Shown here: positions 11,533 to 23,880 of the stretch, piece by piece | Numbering within the stretch: position 1 is the first letter of the stretch | Layout of the letters: the number at the start of each line of letters is the position of its first letter | NCBI RefSeq assembly: GCF_001640805.2 | Contig: NC_066833.1 | Span: 976,757 to 1,040,756, forward strand | Length of the DNA stretch: 64,000 nucleotides | Source of the DNA: Lates calcarifer | Lineage: Eukaryota > Chordata > Actinopteri > Centropomidae | Direction of reading: 5' to 3' | Notes under the pieces: model-generated | What the model saw: the letters and a program-made list of their open reading frames with translations, nothing else | What the model was told of the DNA's origin: nothing | The model's database searches: none | Translations under genes and position numbers: made by a program

Positions 11533-12085
11533 GAGTTACATCAACTTCCTGGTTAATGGGGAAACATCAAAATTTGCCACGACGCCACAGACATGCCTTT
11601 CAACAGAACATCAGAATTTTCACAAAAAGACATCATGAAGTCCTTAAGGCTTTCCTGACCAAATTTAAAGTGGATCACATCAACGTGCTTAGTAACAGGA
11701 CGTCAAAGTCTAAAACATGTAATTTCCTGTTGCCAGTAGGTGGCACTATAATGTTTTGTGAATATTGACCAGTGGGTGTGTTCATGCCGGGACCCTTATC
11801 ACAACTGTGAAATCTGGGGCTGATTGAACAAAGTATGGCTGAGTTACAACAACTTAAACGCAACTTCCTGTTTCATGGCGAGGCATGGAAATTTGAGTTG
11901 CCGCCACGGCCACCCCCCTCGACATCAACAAAATCTTTTAATAACTTTTAATTACAAAGGCTTAAAGAGTATCCTGACCAAGTTTGTCAGGAAAGCCTTA
12001 AGGCCTTCATGATGCCTTATTGTGAAATTGTGAATTTCAATGTTTTGCCATTAACCAGGAACTTGATGTAACTCATGCATACATC
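11533..12085. repeat. Large imperfect inverted repeat
   Basis: The arm at 11533-11670 (GAGTTACATCAACTTCCTGG, then CATCATGAAGTCCTTAAGG and CTTTCCTGACC) matches the inverse of 11976-12085. Arms are about 110-140 bases with about 300 bases between. The centre holds GTAGGTGGCACTATAATG, whose inverse recurs in the flanking tandem units as GTGCCACCTATTGG. It looks like a decayed member of a fish interspersed repeat; no coding capacity. Confidence 0.7.
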
Positions 12086-12832
12086 GTCTGATCTGCCCTA
12101 AATTTCACAGGTTTGACAACAGACCTGTCCTGAACACATCTACATTCTAGTATACAGATATAATCATAGTGCCACCTATTGGCATTGACTGTGAGTCTTC
12201 ATGGGACGCCCTTGTTGTGTAGCCAACGGGAACTTGTTGTAACAATTGGTAATAAGTGTCATGGCCCGAACACATCTGCATGCCAAAACTCAGGTATAGT
12301 CATAGTGTCACCTATTGGCAACAGGAAATGATGTGTTTCATCCAAGTGGGTTGATCTGATTCACTTCAATGTGGTCAGACAAGCATTAAGATCATAATGG
12401 TGACTGTGAGTCTTCATTGAATGCCCTTGCTGTGTCACCGTGGTGAGTTTCGATGCTTCGCCATTAAACAGGAACTTATTGTAACTCCCGCATGCCCCAT
12501 CCAATCTGCCTCGAACTTCACATGTATGCTAACTGTCATGGCCTGAACACATCTACATGCCAATATTCAGGTATAGTCATAGCGCCACCTATAGGCGACA
12601 GGAGATGATGTGTTTCATCCAAGTGGGTTGATCTCATTCATCTCAAATGTGGTCAGACAAGCATTAAGATCATAATGGTGCTTAATTGGGATGAGTGGGA
12701 GTCTTCATGGGACGCCCTTGCTGTGTCACCATGGCAAATTTCGATGCTTCACCATTAAACAGAAAGTTGTTGCATGCTCTCACATGCACTGTCCAATCTG
12801 CCCCAATCTTCACATGTTGGCTAACTGTCATT
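12035..12832 (+). repeat. Degenerate tandem repeat, unit about 278 bp
   Basis: Landmarks recur in order: CCATTAAACAGGAACTT, CTGAACACATCTACATGCCA, AGGTATAGTCATAG, CACCTATTGGCAACAGGA, GTGTTTCATCCAAGTGGG. The AGGTATAGTCATAG marker lies at about 12292 and 12570, giving a 278-base period. Some copies carry internal deletions. Confidence 0.8.
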
Positions 12833-14999
12833 TTTTGAAAAGGTTAAGGACATGGGAGACTGAGTTCAATTACTCTCCTTTGTCTGTGAAACAAAGGAAG
12901 CCATTGGGTCTTATCCTCCATTTGGAATGGGCTGAGTCCGAACAATAAATAATAATAAAATTTTTAAAAATTTAAATCTCCATTTTATGATGGCTTGCAA
13001 AGGCAAAAACTGTGGTCCAAAACAAAAGTCTAGCGCTACTGCCTCAGAGGGAAACTTTGAGATAGTATTTAAAAATAAATAGATGAGGCCAGGAATAAAC
13101 ATATGAAAGTTCATATGTTTGTTGCTATATGTCTGCTACAACTACCACGTATATCAGCCACAATCGGATACATCTTTGAGAGTCTATTTTTGATTTAATA
13201 CAACATGGAATCCTAAACTGAATAAGACTAGAGCAAGCACAAGAGCTACTTCCATTCACTCTGTTTAAAGGCATTAACCCAAGTTTCATACATCCAGTTT
13301 GTCCTCCCAGTCAGCTTTAATCCTTTCAAAGCGTTTTATTACAAGATAACATAAGGTTATAGCTCAGAAAAATAAGGCCTCTCTGATCCTGAAAGGTCTC
13401 AATAATAGCCTCAAATCCTAAGGCTGGTCTTAAATTAGTAAAGAGGGGATCTGAAAATAACAATTATTTCTGGTTATTACTGACACACACTGTTTTTTGG
13501 TCTGTCTGATTCAGTGTCTGAAACAGGTGAAGGAAAGTTATCACTGATGCTGTAAGTAACTTTTGGTGACAGCTCTTGCTGTGTATTCAGTATTGTGATT
13601 TTTGTCTTGCCAGCACTGCACTTTGTTCCTTGCTGTTGCCTGAAGGAGCCTCATAATTAATAATTGGTATGATTTTTTTTTTTTTTTTTTTTTTTACCTC
13701 ACAACATATTTCCCCCTCTTGTTTTTTGGATAGCTGTTTTGTCTGTCAGTTTGTTTCATGCCCATTATACAGTTTGTTGTACATTACCAAGCAGTTTTCA
13801 ACCTCTTTTTCTCCACTGAGTTCTCCTCTTATATAATTATATAATATAATACTTATATAATTAAACTAAGGCAGCAAGCCCAGCATTGACTATGATTTTT
13901 ATTTTGATCTTTCTTGAAGGGCATATCACTGTATTCATAACTGTATATACTTCATAGCTGTTTTTGGAAAGAAGAATTCATTACAATATAGGCTACAAAA
14001 CAGCCCTGAGGTGGGAGCTGAGGTATCAGCTTAGCAGTGCATCCATGACAAAGCAGTGTCCATGGGAGTGAAGCCAGCTGGATGGTCCTGCCGTGTCGCA
14101 GCATCATCCCAATGACAAATCATCGATCATCCTCCATCTCCAGCTGAGGGCCTGCTAGTGGAAGACAGGGTCAGGCTCACACACAAAGACTCATCAAAAG
14201 CTGACAGTACCTATGGGCAGTCCCAAGGCATGCCAAGAGTATCAGGGTTAGCCATGCTCCTTTGTTGGTTATCTTCTTCCTTTTTAAGAAGAAACACTGA
14301 TTGGACGACTCTCCTGCAGAAGAGATTTTTCTCAGACCATTGAAATCCATGCGGTGAATGGGATGAATAAAGAGGACATTAGTCGGTCTGTCAGTCTATA
14401 TTTTAGTTGGTTAACTGGTTTATGAAACTGCTTTTATAACTCTAACTCTTGCCTGTTGTTGTCATCCATGAGCCAGATGATAACAGGTATACAAAAGTTT
14501 TCCTTCCTGTCCACCTCTCTGTTTCAGCTGATTCTGTAGGTGCCCTGTTGTTGGTGCCCTGTTGTTGGTTTGGAAGGTGGATGTGTGCAGCTGTTTTCCT
14601 CAATCAAAATAAATGTACAGATTAATTTGTTTTTGCCCCCAACAACATTGTCTATAATCTCTATCAAAGACACTAAACATGATTTTAAGCATTGTTACTG
14701 CATTAACATTACAGATGAAGTTAACATAGAATTTCTATTTGCCATATTTTATGTAGTGCCCTGCTACAAATGATAATATTTTGTTTCTTTAAACATGTTT
14801 GGTTAACAAGTATGCAGTATATTCTGAAATATTGTTTGTCAAGTTACTGCTGTTGTGAAATAAGTTTGTATTAATATGGAGAAATTTATAATTGTACTTT
14901 ATTTGGGAAGGTACGAAAATGTCCCATGTTCTTAACGGTCTGTGAATGTCTCATGATGTTTCCTCTGTTTAATTGAGTAACCAGGTGTCAATCTGTTAT
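12833..14999. other. Intergenic, no gene recognised; poly(T) of 23 at 13673-13695
   Basis: AT-rich DNA with a 23-base T run and TATAAT-rich stretches near 13835-13860. Open frames are short and without motif. Confidence 0.5.
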
Positions 15000-15660
15000 T
15001 AGCCAATCCGTGCCTGTCAAAGATGAGCGTCAACTACCTACCGGATTCTGTGAACAGGGTGGGACTAAAAAAAGAAAGGAGACGAGGCTCGGGCTAGTAA
15101 GGGGAGAAACGAGGAAAAGAATAACGACACAACGAAAGAGCTAGTTGTAAGGTATTTGAAAGTGTTTAAAGTTACTATTGTTACGGAAACTTAAAACCGG
15201 AGGTTTTCTGTTGTGTATTAATGCTAGTTGTAAGCCTCGTCCCCGCTACTGGGAGAAGAAGGAGACGGTGTGTGTGTGAGGGAGAATAATTTTACGCCGA
15301 GGTTTCTGAGTGAGTATGGACATTATGTGAATTGGTGACAATATGAATAGTGTATGGGGATGAGTGTGAATTTCTGCGTAGTGTGCCCCAAGCCTACATG
15401 CTGCCGCCTGCCTGCCGCCACGCATGCTACTGCTGCTGCTGTAGAAGGTGCTCGGGATTTCGCTACTGCCAGAGGACCTGCGGTTGCACATGGACATGTC
15501 TTCAGGACTGGTTTCTCCATCTCATATCACCTTTCTTCGCTGAACAGAGGGTTTGAGGAAACTGCTGTTAACCGTTTCTGAATTTCCAAGGATTAGTGAG
15601 TATTGAGAAACACTTTAGAGGATTCAAATGAGCTCCAACATGCGCGCCAACGACATGGTA
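15000..15660. other. CpG-richer block of unknown nature
   Basis: CpG dinucleotides and GC content rise sharply against the AT-rich surroundings (for example GAGACGAGGCTCGGG near 15082, and clusters at 15230-15510). Overlapping frames at 15246-15581 encode cysteine- and alanine-rich text without a recognisable domain. It could be a promoter or first exon of an unannotated transcript, or the 5' end of a mobile element. Confidence 0.35.
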
Positions 15661-15840
15661 CCATAACTGAGTTTTATAAAACTCCGGGTATTATTATTTT
15701 ATTTTATTGACTTAAAGAGTCACCAGGTCATTTAAAAGGGTGATTGTTTTTCTGTTAATAAACATTTTATGTTGTTGCAATGTATATTTGCAGTCACATT
15801 GTTTATTTGTGTTTGAATGTGGTATTGGTAGGGCTATGGT

Positions 15841-16014
15841 GTGTTAAAGGTATGCATGGGAGGTTGTAAGCTCACATAGACAGTATAGCTATAAAATCAG
15901 CTAACCAGGCCTCTCTGCATCCTAAGCAGAGTCGCATGCTCTAGTTAACATATATCCCAAAGTTAATATTTTAGTAGACTCCCTCCAATTCGCCTCCCAT
16001 GCTTAAGGTGTTAA
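15841..16014. repeat. Short inverted-repeat pair
   Basis: GTGTTAAAGGTATGCATGGG at the left pairs imperfectly with the inverse of CCTCCCATGCTTAAGGTGTT at 15992-16011. About 130 bases lie between. It may be a very small inverted-repeat element; no target duplication seen. Confidence 0.4.
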
Positions 16015-16194
16015 CAGGTGTAAAGGGTTTTGCCATGACAATTCTGTAGCAAATGAGAGTTGAGTGGAAGGGCTACATTTATATAAAAATAACATGAGAA
16101 AACATACAAATCAATTTCATTATTATTTCTTAAGCTTAGACTGATTCTTAAGTGGAACTCAAGTGGAAACATACAGGTTAAATAATGAATGTAT

Positions 16195-18915
16195 TAGGGA
16201 TGCACCGATACCGGTATCGGGTCCGATACCCGATACTGGTGTTTTCCGATTGTAGCCCAGATGTTAAAAAAAAAGCGATTAGATGAGAGAAAGAAGAGAG
16301 AATATTTATTTTCTTATTTTTATTTGTTTACATCGGCAAAGTCTAAAATCTCCCATTGCATTTGAATGCACCGCTCAGTTCACATGATCCCACGTGAAGC
16401 CCTCAACAGCCAATCAGAGGCTACCTTCACCACGTTCAGCTCGTGAGGTGAAGTGCCGGCGCATCGTTCTCCCGGTCTTTTTCTTATCTCAGCCACGGGA
16501 GTGAGGGCAGCTTCTTGCTTAACAGACCGAGAAAAGGAGAGAAAGCCGAGTTAAACTGTGGAAAGAGGAAAAAGAAAGCCAGCGCACTTACCCACTGGAA
16601 GTCCGGAGCCGAGTGACTACACGAAGGAGACGAGTCGCGTCGGCTAACCACTTAGCTTCCATCCGAAGAGCCGCTGCAGCTCCGACATCAACGTGCTTGG
16701 CTTTGAAATACAGAGCAACGGTGAGAAACGTGTCTATTTAGCTGCTCTGATGCTATTTCTCAGTGTGCTGAAGGAGAGCAGTGGTGGTATTAAAGGTTAT
16801 GAGAGTAAAATGATATTTTATTTTGTATTATGCAAACTACTGAACGAATTTATTTCATTTCAATGTGAGTCTAAAGTTATTTAGAGGGTAATTTTTGGTG
16901 CAGGTTCTCTCGCATTAGTAGGCCTATAGTGTTGGAGTAATTAAGCACACTTCTTTGATACCTCTAAAACAAACTCAATATGCGTATTATGTTATTTGTA
17001 CATGATTTTGACATGGTTATGATATATATTTTGAATGTAAATGGTTACTTACCATAAATATTATTGAAATACTGTTCACATGAACATGTAAATATGTGAG
17101 CACTTGAATGGTTAGTTCTCATATTTGATACACTTGATTGTTGAATGTTGTACAACTAAACTAAAAACTGAAGCTTTGAGATTTGATAAGATTGAAGATT
17201 AACATATGAGGTTTGATGCAATATATTGATTTTTGGCATCTAAACCTTTAGTGATGCATCTGAGAATAGAATGTAAATTATATGACCTTGTCTATAGGTC
17301 AGGTTTTTTCGAGGACGAAAATCCGAGGACCAGGACGAGATTCCGGTCGTGACAGATGGCGAGCCAACCAATTTGAGGAAGAATCACCACAAAGGAGATA
17401 CACAGGCACACACTCACCCACATACACTCACATTACACTCCATGGACCATTAAGATCAGGTGCACCTGCAACAACTTTTATTTCATAAGTGCACACTATT
17501 CTTTTAATCTTGATAATTGGGGTCATTCATGTATGGTTTTGTACAAATTGAACATTTTTCTTTGTTCATTGTAAAAATACAAGAGTGGCTACTCAACAGT
17601 TATTTCAGTGCCTGACTCATTGCTGCTCAACACATTGGCTCCTTACGAATTTGGTGTCTTGTGATTCTGGCCAAGGTCTAATTATTAGTCCAAGTTGTTG
17701 TTATACTGTAATTCACTTTTATATCACTAAAATTGGTTACGCGATACCACAGCCCGATACCACTTTATGGCAGCGTGATGTTCACTTGGGCGATCAGGTG
17801 CTAATGGAGAGCTAGGAGGAGCAATGTCGGTGGTATGGAGGTATTTCAAAGTGGATGATGGTGACTAAAGTAAAGCAGACTGCAAATTATGCTCTGCAAA
17901 GCTGTCAAGAAGAGGGACGAAAGCGATTACTTTTAACACAAGCAATCTGATAAAACATCCAAAAAACCAACACGACGCCGAGTTCAAAGCGTTTGCTAAT
18001 AATGGCAAACAGCAACAACCAACTTTGCAGCAAACTCTGGAGAAGAGGGAGAAGATTTTAAGAGACAACCCATGCACAGTGAAAATAACAGAGGCTCTGA
18101 CCCAGTACATTGCTCTTGATGACCAGCCATTGTTGGTTGTTGATAATATGGGATTTAGACATCTTCTCAACATACTAGAGCTGAGGTATGAGATCCCTAG
18201 CCGACACCACATCACTGACACAGTGTTGCCAAAGTTACACGACTTTGTGAAGAGGCACATCTGCAGCCTGTTGCAAGACATTTCGGCCCTCAGCTTCACC
18301 ACTGATATTTGGACGAGCAGCGTTAGCCCAGTGTCCCTCATCAGTTTAACTGCACAGCAGATTGACGAGGATTTTACTTCGCGAAGAGTAGTCCTGCATG
18401 CAAAACCATTTAGGGGTTCGCACACCAGCCAAGCCATTGCAGGTGTGTTTGATGACATGCTTCAGGCATGGGGGGGTCCCTAAAAGTTCTGTTCATGTTG
18501 TGCTACGTGATAATGCGAAAAAACATGATCAAAGCCATGAGTGACGCTGGACTCCCGAGCCTGCCATGTGTTGCACACACCCTCCAGCTGGCTGTTAATG
18601 AGGGGCTTTTAGCACAGAGGAGCGTGGCTGATGCGGAAAATAGTTGGACATTTTAAACATTCCGCCTTAGCCTACTCCTGCCTTGAAGATATTCTGTTTG
18701 TTAAAAAAAGATGCAGTTGAATGCTAAAATGTCATTAACAGTACTTTAACAGTACTTCTATTTGAGTAAAATGTGTGAAATGTCAGTCACAGCAATTTCT
18801 TACAGCCAGAGAATTAAACAATATTTGATGAAAATAAAACACATTTCCAAGTAAATGTACGAAGTGTAATGGCATTAATAAGTACTCGTATCAGTACTCG
18901 GTATCGGCAAGTACT
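16195..18915 (+). mobile_element. ZBED-type hAT transposon, 3' end lost
   Basis: The left end TAGGGATGCACCGATACC, followed by GGTATCGGGTCCGATACCCG, is a terminal repeat of a known vertebrate hAT lineage. A GC-rich leader (16380-16730) and a decayed transposase (17824-18660) follow. The subterminal right-hand motif AGTACTCGGTATCGGCAAGT lies at 18894-18913. The expected closing end (inverse of TAGGGATGCACCGAT) is absent, so the right end is truncated. Confidence 0.8.
17824..18660 (+). pseudogene. hAT transposase with BED zinc finger, inactivated
   Basis: ATG at 17824 opens with MSVVWRYFKVDDGD. A TAA follows at 17866-17868 and the same frame continues to 18483. The BED finger shows CKLC and a downstream HPKNQH, the C-x2-C and H-x4-H pattern. 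DNA-binding and catalytic-core text follows (SFTTDIWTS, FRGSHT). In a run of G at 18470-18475 the frame shifts. The next frame carries DAGLPSLPCVAHTLQLAVN, a strongly conserved hAT core block, before coding ends near 18655. The large helical insertion and C-terminal dimerisation region are missing. One stop, one frameshift and a 3' deletion make it non-functional. Confidence 0.85.
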
Positions 18916-19739
18916 CAGATCCAAGTAGAGACCACTGAGACATCCTAAGTCCACAGAAGAAATAAGGCAAATTCTCAGATGGTTGTAACAATCTCCCTGC
19001 CAATAACCTTGGAAAATTGTGTGCAAATAGGATTAGTATGAGAATTACTAAAGGCAAAAAATGGTCAAATCAAATATTAATTTGATTTATTTTTGTTCTA
19101 TTCACTGCACTTTGTATGAAGTTAACTGATAAGCACTGTTTGTCACATAGGGCAGTGTCAGCAGTCAGCATTAAATTGTCAAATGCCAGCCTGTAACTCT
19201 AACATTTTCTGGGCCAATTAGAAGAAAAGTGTCCGATTTTATTCCAAATTCACTGCTCTTTTTGGTGACCTGTGACTCCTAGGTTGGCACAGACCTAATT
19301 CAGGGTCTAATTCAGCCAACTAATCAAATGGGTTTCGTTGCTCATTAAAACCCCTCATTTGCCATGCAGTGTGCAGCTGCTAACCTTTTAGACTGGCCCT
19401 TGCTGAAGAGGCGTGCTCTCATTTGTATACAATGCATGTCAGTGACAATGTTAAAGGGTACCAGCAGCACTTGGGTGGTAGTGACTGGAGGAGTGGGGAG
19501 GGGATTAGAAACAAGAAGTGTCATTACCCATAAGTGTTTTTCCTCCCTGGGCAAATGAACCTCCAAATGTACTTGTCTCAGACATTTAAGTCCCATCAAG
19601 TACAGGTTAACAATGCTGGCAAGTTCCTGTTCAGTTCTCTACAAGGCACCAGATGAACATTTCAAAGATTTTTTACTGCCTTCTATTAATCTCCAATATA
19701 CCTAAATGTTTGTTTAAAATTATACCAGGAAAATATGAT
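18916..19739. other. Intergenic, no feature recognised
   Basis: No repeat end or gene seen. Opposed open frames at 19345-19599 have no motif. Confidence 0.45.
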
Positions 19740-20220
19740 GGTGTAAAAAATATACTGTCTTTATCTAGAGGTGCAATGTATATATATGATATATGGGTCA
19801 GGAGTTTCTACACTTAAAAAAGAGATCCATTACATCTTGGGGAGCAAAATTAGCTAATTATCAAGTCAGTCCATCTTGTAGACAATATTTTGCTTAAGGA
19901 GTGAAAACTTTGACCGACTCTTCGTGTTAGAAGAAAAGTCAGTGAAACACCAAAGTATTTACAATTGAAACATGGATATTTGGACCAAATTTCATGCCAA
20001 TCCACCTGATAGCTGAGGCATTTCATTAAAAACAAAAAATGTCAACAAAAAATGTCAACCACATGGTAGTGCTAGAGGAAAAGTCAGGGGTTCACCTAAG
20101 TCAGTGGAATTCTTCATCAGGAAACCATGAACATCTGCACCATATTTCATGACAATACCTCTGATAGTTGATATGTTTGACCCTGGATGAAAGTGGTGGG
20201 CTGACTGAAAGAACAACATT
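19740..20220 (+). repeat. Degraded fish interspersed repeat with two related units
   Basis: Two roughly parallel units share AAGTCAG, CACCAAAG/CACCTAAG, CATGG or CATGAAC, a ATTTCATGCCAATCCACCTG-like segment and GATAGCTGA or GATAGTTGA; the second ends GAAAGTGGTGGGCTGACTG. I recall this text as a common teleost repeat of unclear class. No coding capacity. Confidence 0.5.
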
Positions 20221-21779
20221 GCCATTCATAGATCTAGGTTGCTAGCATGACTGCAATGGGATCACACCTGCTGTGATGCCTGTCAACATGTTGATGTTAT
20301 GACCTATGAATCCTCAGTAGTCATTACTACATTATTACATGAGTATCAGTCAGTCAGGGCTCATGGATCTGACCACACCCATCTTTGAGCATGGCCTTCA
20401 TTTTGATCTCAACTATACAACTGTAGCAATTTTGTTACTGTATCTTGAGCCACACCAGTGACCCTATTGTTGTGGCAACATCTGTCTACAGGCAGACAAA
20501 TGTACAATTACATATGAATATGAATTTGCTGAATGTCAAACACGCCCTAAATAGAAACTGAAGGCTGTCTAGAAGGGACTACTACTCAACAACCCTGTCT
20601 GTTCTGTCTTGGAGAATAGTCAGCAGTAGCCTGTATGGCTATTGCAAGTTACTGAACTTACAATTATTCATTACTCACTTTAATTAACATTGTTGTCCTA
20701 AATAGTCAGTGGTAGCTTTAACGAGTTACATTTTTCTTTTACATTTTACATTTACATTTTTTAGCCAAGGTTCATCAAAAAAATTAAATCCCAGAAAAGC
20801 CACCACACTTCACATTTCATACATAGCACGTGTGGAAAAAGAAAACAAAAGGTCAATATGCAGCCAGGCTATGGTCTTGGGGTATTTATTGAACAGCTAG
20901 GTTAGGCTTGCTACTTTTACCAGTCTAGGTTAGAATACTCTCTCTTCATTCTCTCTCCTACAGAATCTGATTGTCTGTCTAAATGTTGAATGGATAGCAG
21001 AGGTTTGTCTGCGAGGATATGTGGTGACATTAAAGTTGGTCACTGTCAGAGAGTGACAGCACCTTATAGGAGCCGCCCAGCATAGTGATTAGCTGGTGTC
21101 ATCATGTGGCAGCGGCTAAGCCACCCACTCCTGGAAAATAATGGTGAACTCCTGGTATGAACAGCACACTGTCCACAGTCCACTCCAAACTCTTCCCCTC
21201 AGGCCAGCCATACTGCATGATAGATTCTCAGGTCTCCGCTACTGTCTCATTACGAATCACTTCCATGAATAGAGATGTGACACATCTGAGAGACAGTGGC
21301 TGTGCATTACAGCTGATTCGCAGGACCAGGCGTTTAAATCAGCCTGAAGGAAGCAGGAAACAGGGACATAACTCAGCCACAATGTCTCCCTCAGCCTAGA
21401 TATTTGACATCCATTGAGAGGTCAGCAAGGAAGTAAAGAGGATAAAGGAGAAGATATTGTATATAGAGCACAGAATGGAAATGTCCCTTTTATACACTGG
21501 CTAAATCAGAATTCCTTATCTTCTATGGCTACCATGCATAGTGGTGAGCGCAGGATGTGAGGGTTAATCATCAAAATGAAGGCTTTCCAAGCAGGGCCAC
21601 AGCCATTGTTGGGGCCCAGGCAAAATTGTATCCCATTTTAATTTAGTGAAAATAATGATCAGCACTGGCTAAAAATGAGAAGCTGCTGACTGAATGTTGT
21701 GTACAATAAGCTTTGTTAACAGTGACAGAACTACGGAGTGTGGTCATTTGATCAATTATGTAACGTTGTGGGGAATGTT
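20221..21779. other. Intergenic, no gene recognised
   Basis: A hint of a LINE tail near 21170-21230 (CTCTTCCCCTCAGGCCAGCC) is too weak to call. No other feature was recognised. Confidence 0.4.
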
Positions 21780-22190
21780 TTCCTGGCACACTTTTGGCCC
21801 TTAATACCAGTCAATCATGGTTTAAATGCCATAGCCAATATAGGTATTATTCCTGACCACATTCATCCATTTAAAACCACAGTTCACCATCTTAAATGGT
21901 TACTTTTAGCATGATAATGCTCCATCTCATAAAGCAAAAGTTGCCTCAAACTGGCTTCAAGACCATGACAATCAGTTACAATCTAGTGTACTTCACCAGA
22001 TATGAATCCTTTGGGATGACAGCATGAATGTTCATCTGACAAATCTGCAGAAATTATATCATGCAATCATATCAACAGCAGAATCATCTGGATGTACATG
22101 CTTATGCAATTTCAGTAGCTTGGATATTGTAATAAGCTCCGGTCATGGCAGGATTTTATGAGATAATCAACCAGGACTTAATAATGATTA
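21780..22190 (+). mobile_element. Tc1/mariner transposase remnant
   Basis: The plus strand near 21911-21975 encodes HDNAPSHKAKVASNWLQDHD, carrying the DNAP.H.A block of Tc1-type DDE transposases around the second catalytic Asp. Degraded downstream text (for example LTNLQKLYHAII) fits the C-terminal helices. There are stops between blocks and no terminal repeats, so this is a fossil fragment. Confidence 0.7.
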
Positions 22191-22604
22191 AGAACTGGTT
22201 TGTGAATTGGCTCAAGCAGTTTCTATTACATCACCATGGGGCCGTTTTCAGGCAGTGTCTCTAACTTAGTGTCTTTTTCTCTTGTGTTTTCCTCACACAG
22301 GAACACCTTAGTTAACTGCACACAGTTGACATAGGTAAGTATGAGCCTCCAGTTTTCTTTCTGAGTTAACATTTTAGGCTTTCATGTGTCTTTCTCACAG
22401 GATCTCTGGAGCTCAGCCAGAGTGACTGTTGGATTCTTGGTCACCTTTCTTACCAAGGCCCTTCTCCCCTGACTACTCAGTTTGGCCATGCAGCCAGCTG
22501 TAGGAAGAGTACTGATTGTTCAAAACCTCTTTGGGGATTATGCCTTACTTGTCACACCATAGGGGAAAAAAATATACTGAAAGCATTATAAAAAAAACTG
22601 GGTA

Positions 22605-23880
22605 GGGGAGACCGGGGCTTGTCGTCACATGCGTTAGTTGTCACACTGTCAATATTTTTGAAGCCTGATCGCGCTACTTAAAAGTGAAATACTAGTTTTG
22701 TACCTCCATGTGGTCTGATGTCACATTTTGTCTGGGAAAAGCAAAGCACATGGTAAACATCAGGAAGGATACTTCACACCCTGGACACTCCCTGTTCACC
22801 ACCCTCCCCTCAGGCAGACTAAGAACCCCCAGCACATGCACAAACAGACTTCGGAACAGCTTCTTTCCTAGAGCTGTGGACATATTAGAAAAATCATAAC
22901 ACGTTCTGCAAAACCATAACACATACACACATGCCTCCCCTCCCCAGTGCAATATCGTACTCGTACGTGTGCAATAACTGCTGTGTTCTTCTGTTTTTAC
23001 CTCTTCTTTAGTTATTTATTATTGAGAGCATGGAATGAATGTGTATGTGAGAGATGTGCTGGTGTGAGTATGTGTTGGCTTATGTGTTGGTTTGTTAAGT
23101 TTGTTTGAAATGATTTTTCAGTTTCAGATGTAACTGATTGTTTCATGGCCTCATTTCAGGATCGTTTCAAGTTAACTGATTAATGAATTTTTTTTCCTGT
23201 AGTTGAACTTATTTCTGAATTTGAAGTAACAAAGTAAAGGAAGATGAAGGAGGCCCTTAAGACCGAAAGGGAGTCACAAGGTAAAAATATTTTTTCCCAG
23301 AGAACCTAATCTAAAACAGTAAAGAAAGTTCCTTTTATTTAAAAGTAGTTCCTCTAGAAAGTCTAGATACCTTTTCATTAGATGAGAATGAGTACCTGTG
23401 CCTTGTTTTTGTTCAGTAGAGTTATTCCACTGAGAAAGACTTGAATCCAGTGCATGTTTGACATGTTTTATTTGTTTGAAAAGAATTTCCAGTTGTAGTT
23501 GGGACTGATTAATTGAAAGTTGATGAATTTATTAAAGGTCAGTGATTAATTTAATGTTTTTTGTTGCTAAATTTAATTTTGAAGTTAAAGTAAAAAACAC
23601 TACAATAAATTGTTTCATGCTTTAATTTGCTGTAAAATCAGTGTGTGGTCTCGGCCCACATAGTGTGACAACTTACTCACTGATGGGGTAATGTGTCACA
23701 TGTTCACACTCACTATTCATATGCTTATAATTGAAACAAGATATGAAAATGAAGTGAATGCAAAATATGTGCCTGAGATTTTGTTCTTTCATTTCGTATG
23801 CAATTTCTAACAATATGATATATTGATTCCAAGATTTAGAAAAGAGTGTGAAAAGTGTGACAACATGCCACGGTCTCCCC
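22605..23880. mobile_element. DNA transposon with GGGGAGACC terminal repeats and TA duplications
   Basis: Left end GGGGAGACCGGGGCTTGTCG pairs with the inverse of the right end (GGGGAGACCGTGGCATGTTG). TA lies at 22603-22604 and 23881-23882. The interior contains a LINE fragment at about 22740-23000 and no recognisable transposase. TA duplication suggests the Tc1/mariner/pogo group, but the superfamily is not proven. Confidence 0.8.
22740..23010 (+). mobile_element. Rex1-like LINE fragment nested in the TA-flanked element
   Basis: Encodes HPGHSLFTTLPSGRLRTPS and then [18 protein letters not shown] plus stop, the reverse-transcriptase C-terminus also seen at 424-716, 5935-6440 and 51080-52110. 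The 3' limit is approximate because no tail was identified. Confidence 0.65.

Noticed and set aside
15246..15581. Overlapping cysteine/alanine-rich small proteins
   Set aside because: Frames overlap on both strands in a GC-rich patch, with no recognisable domain and no conserved start context.
17865..18458. 197-codon minus-strand frame
   Set aside because: It is an antisense shadow of the well-supported hAT transposase on the plus strand.
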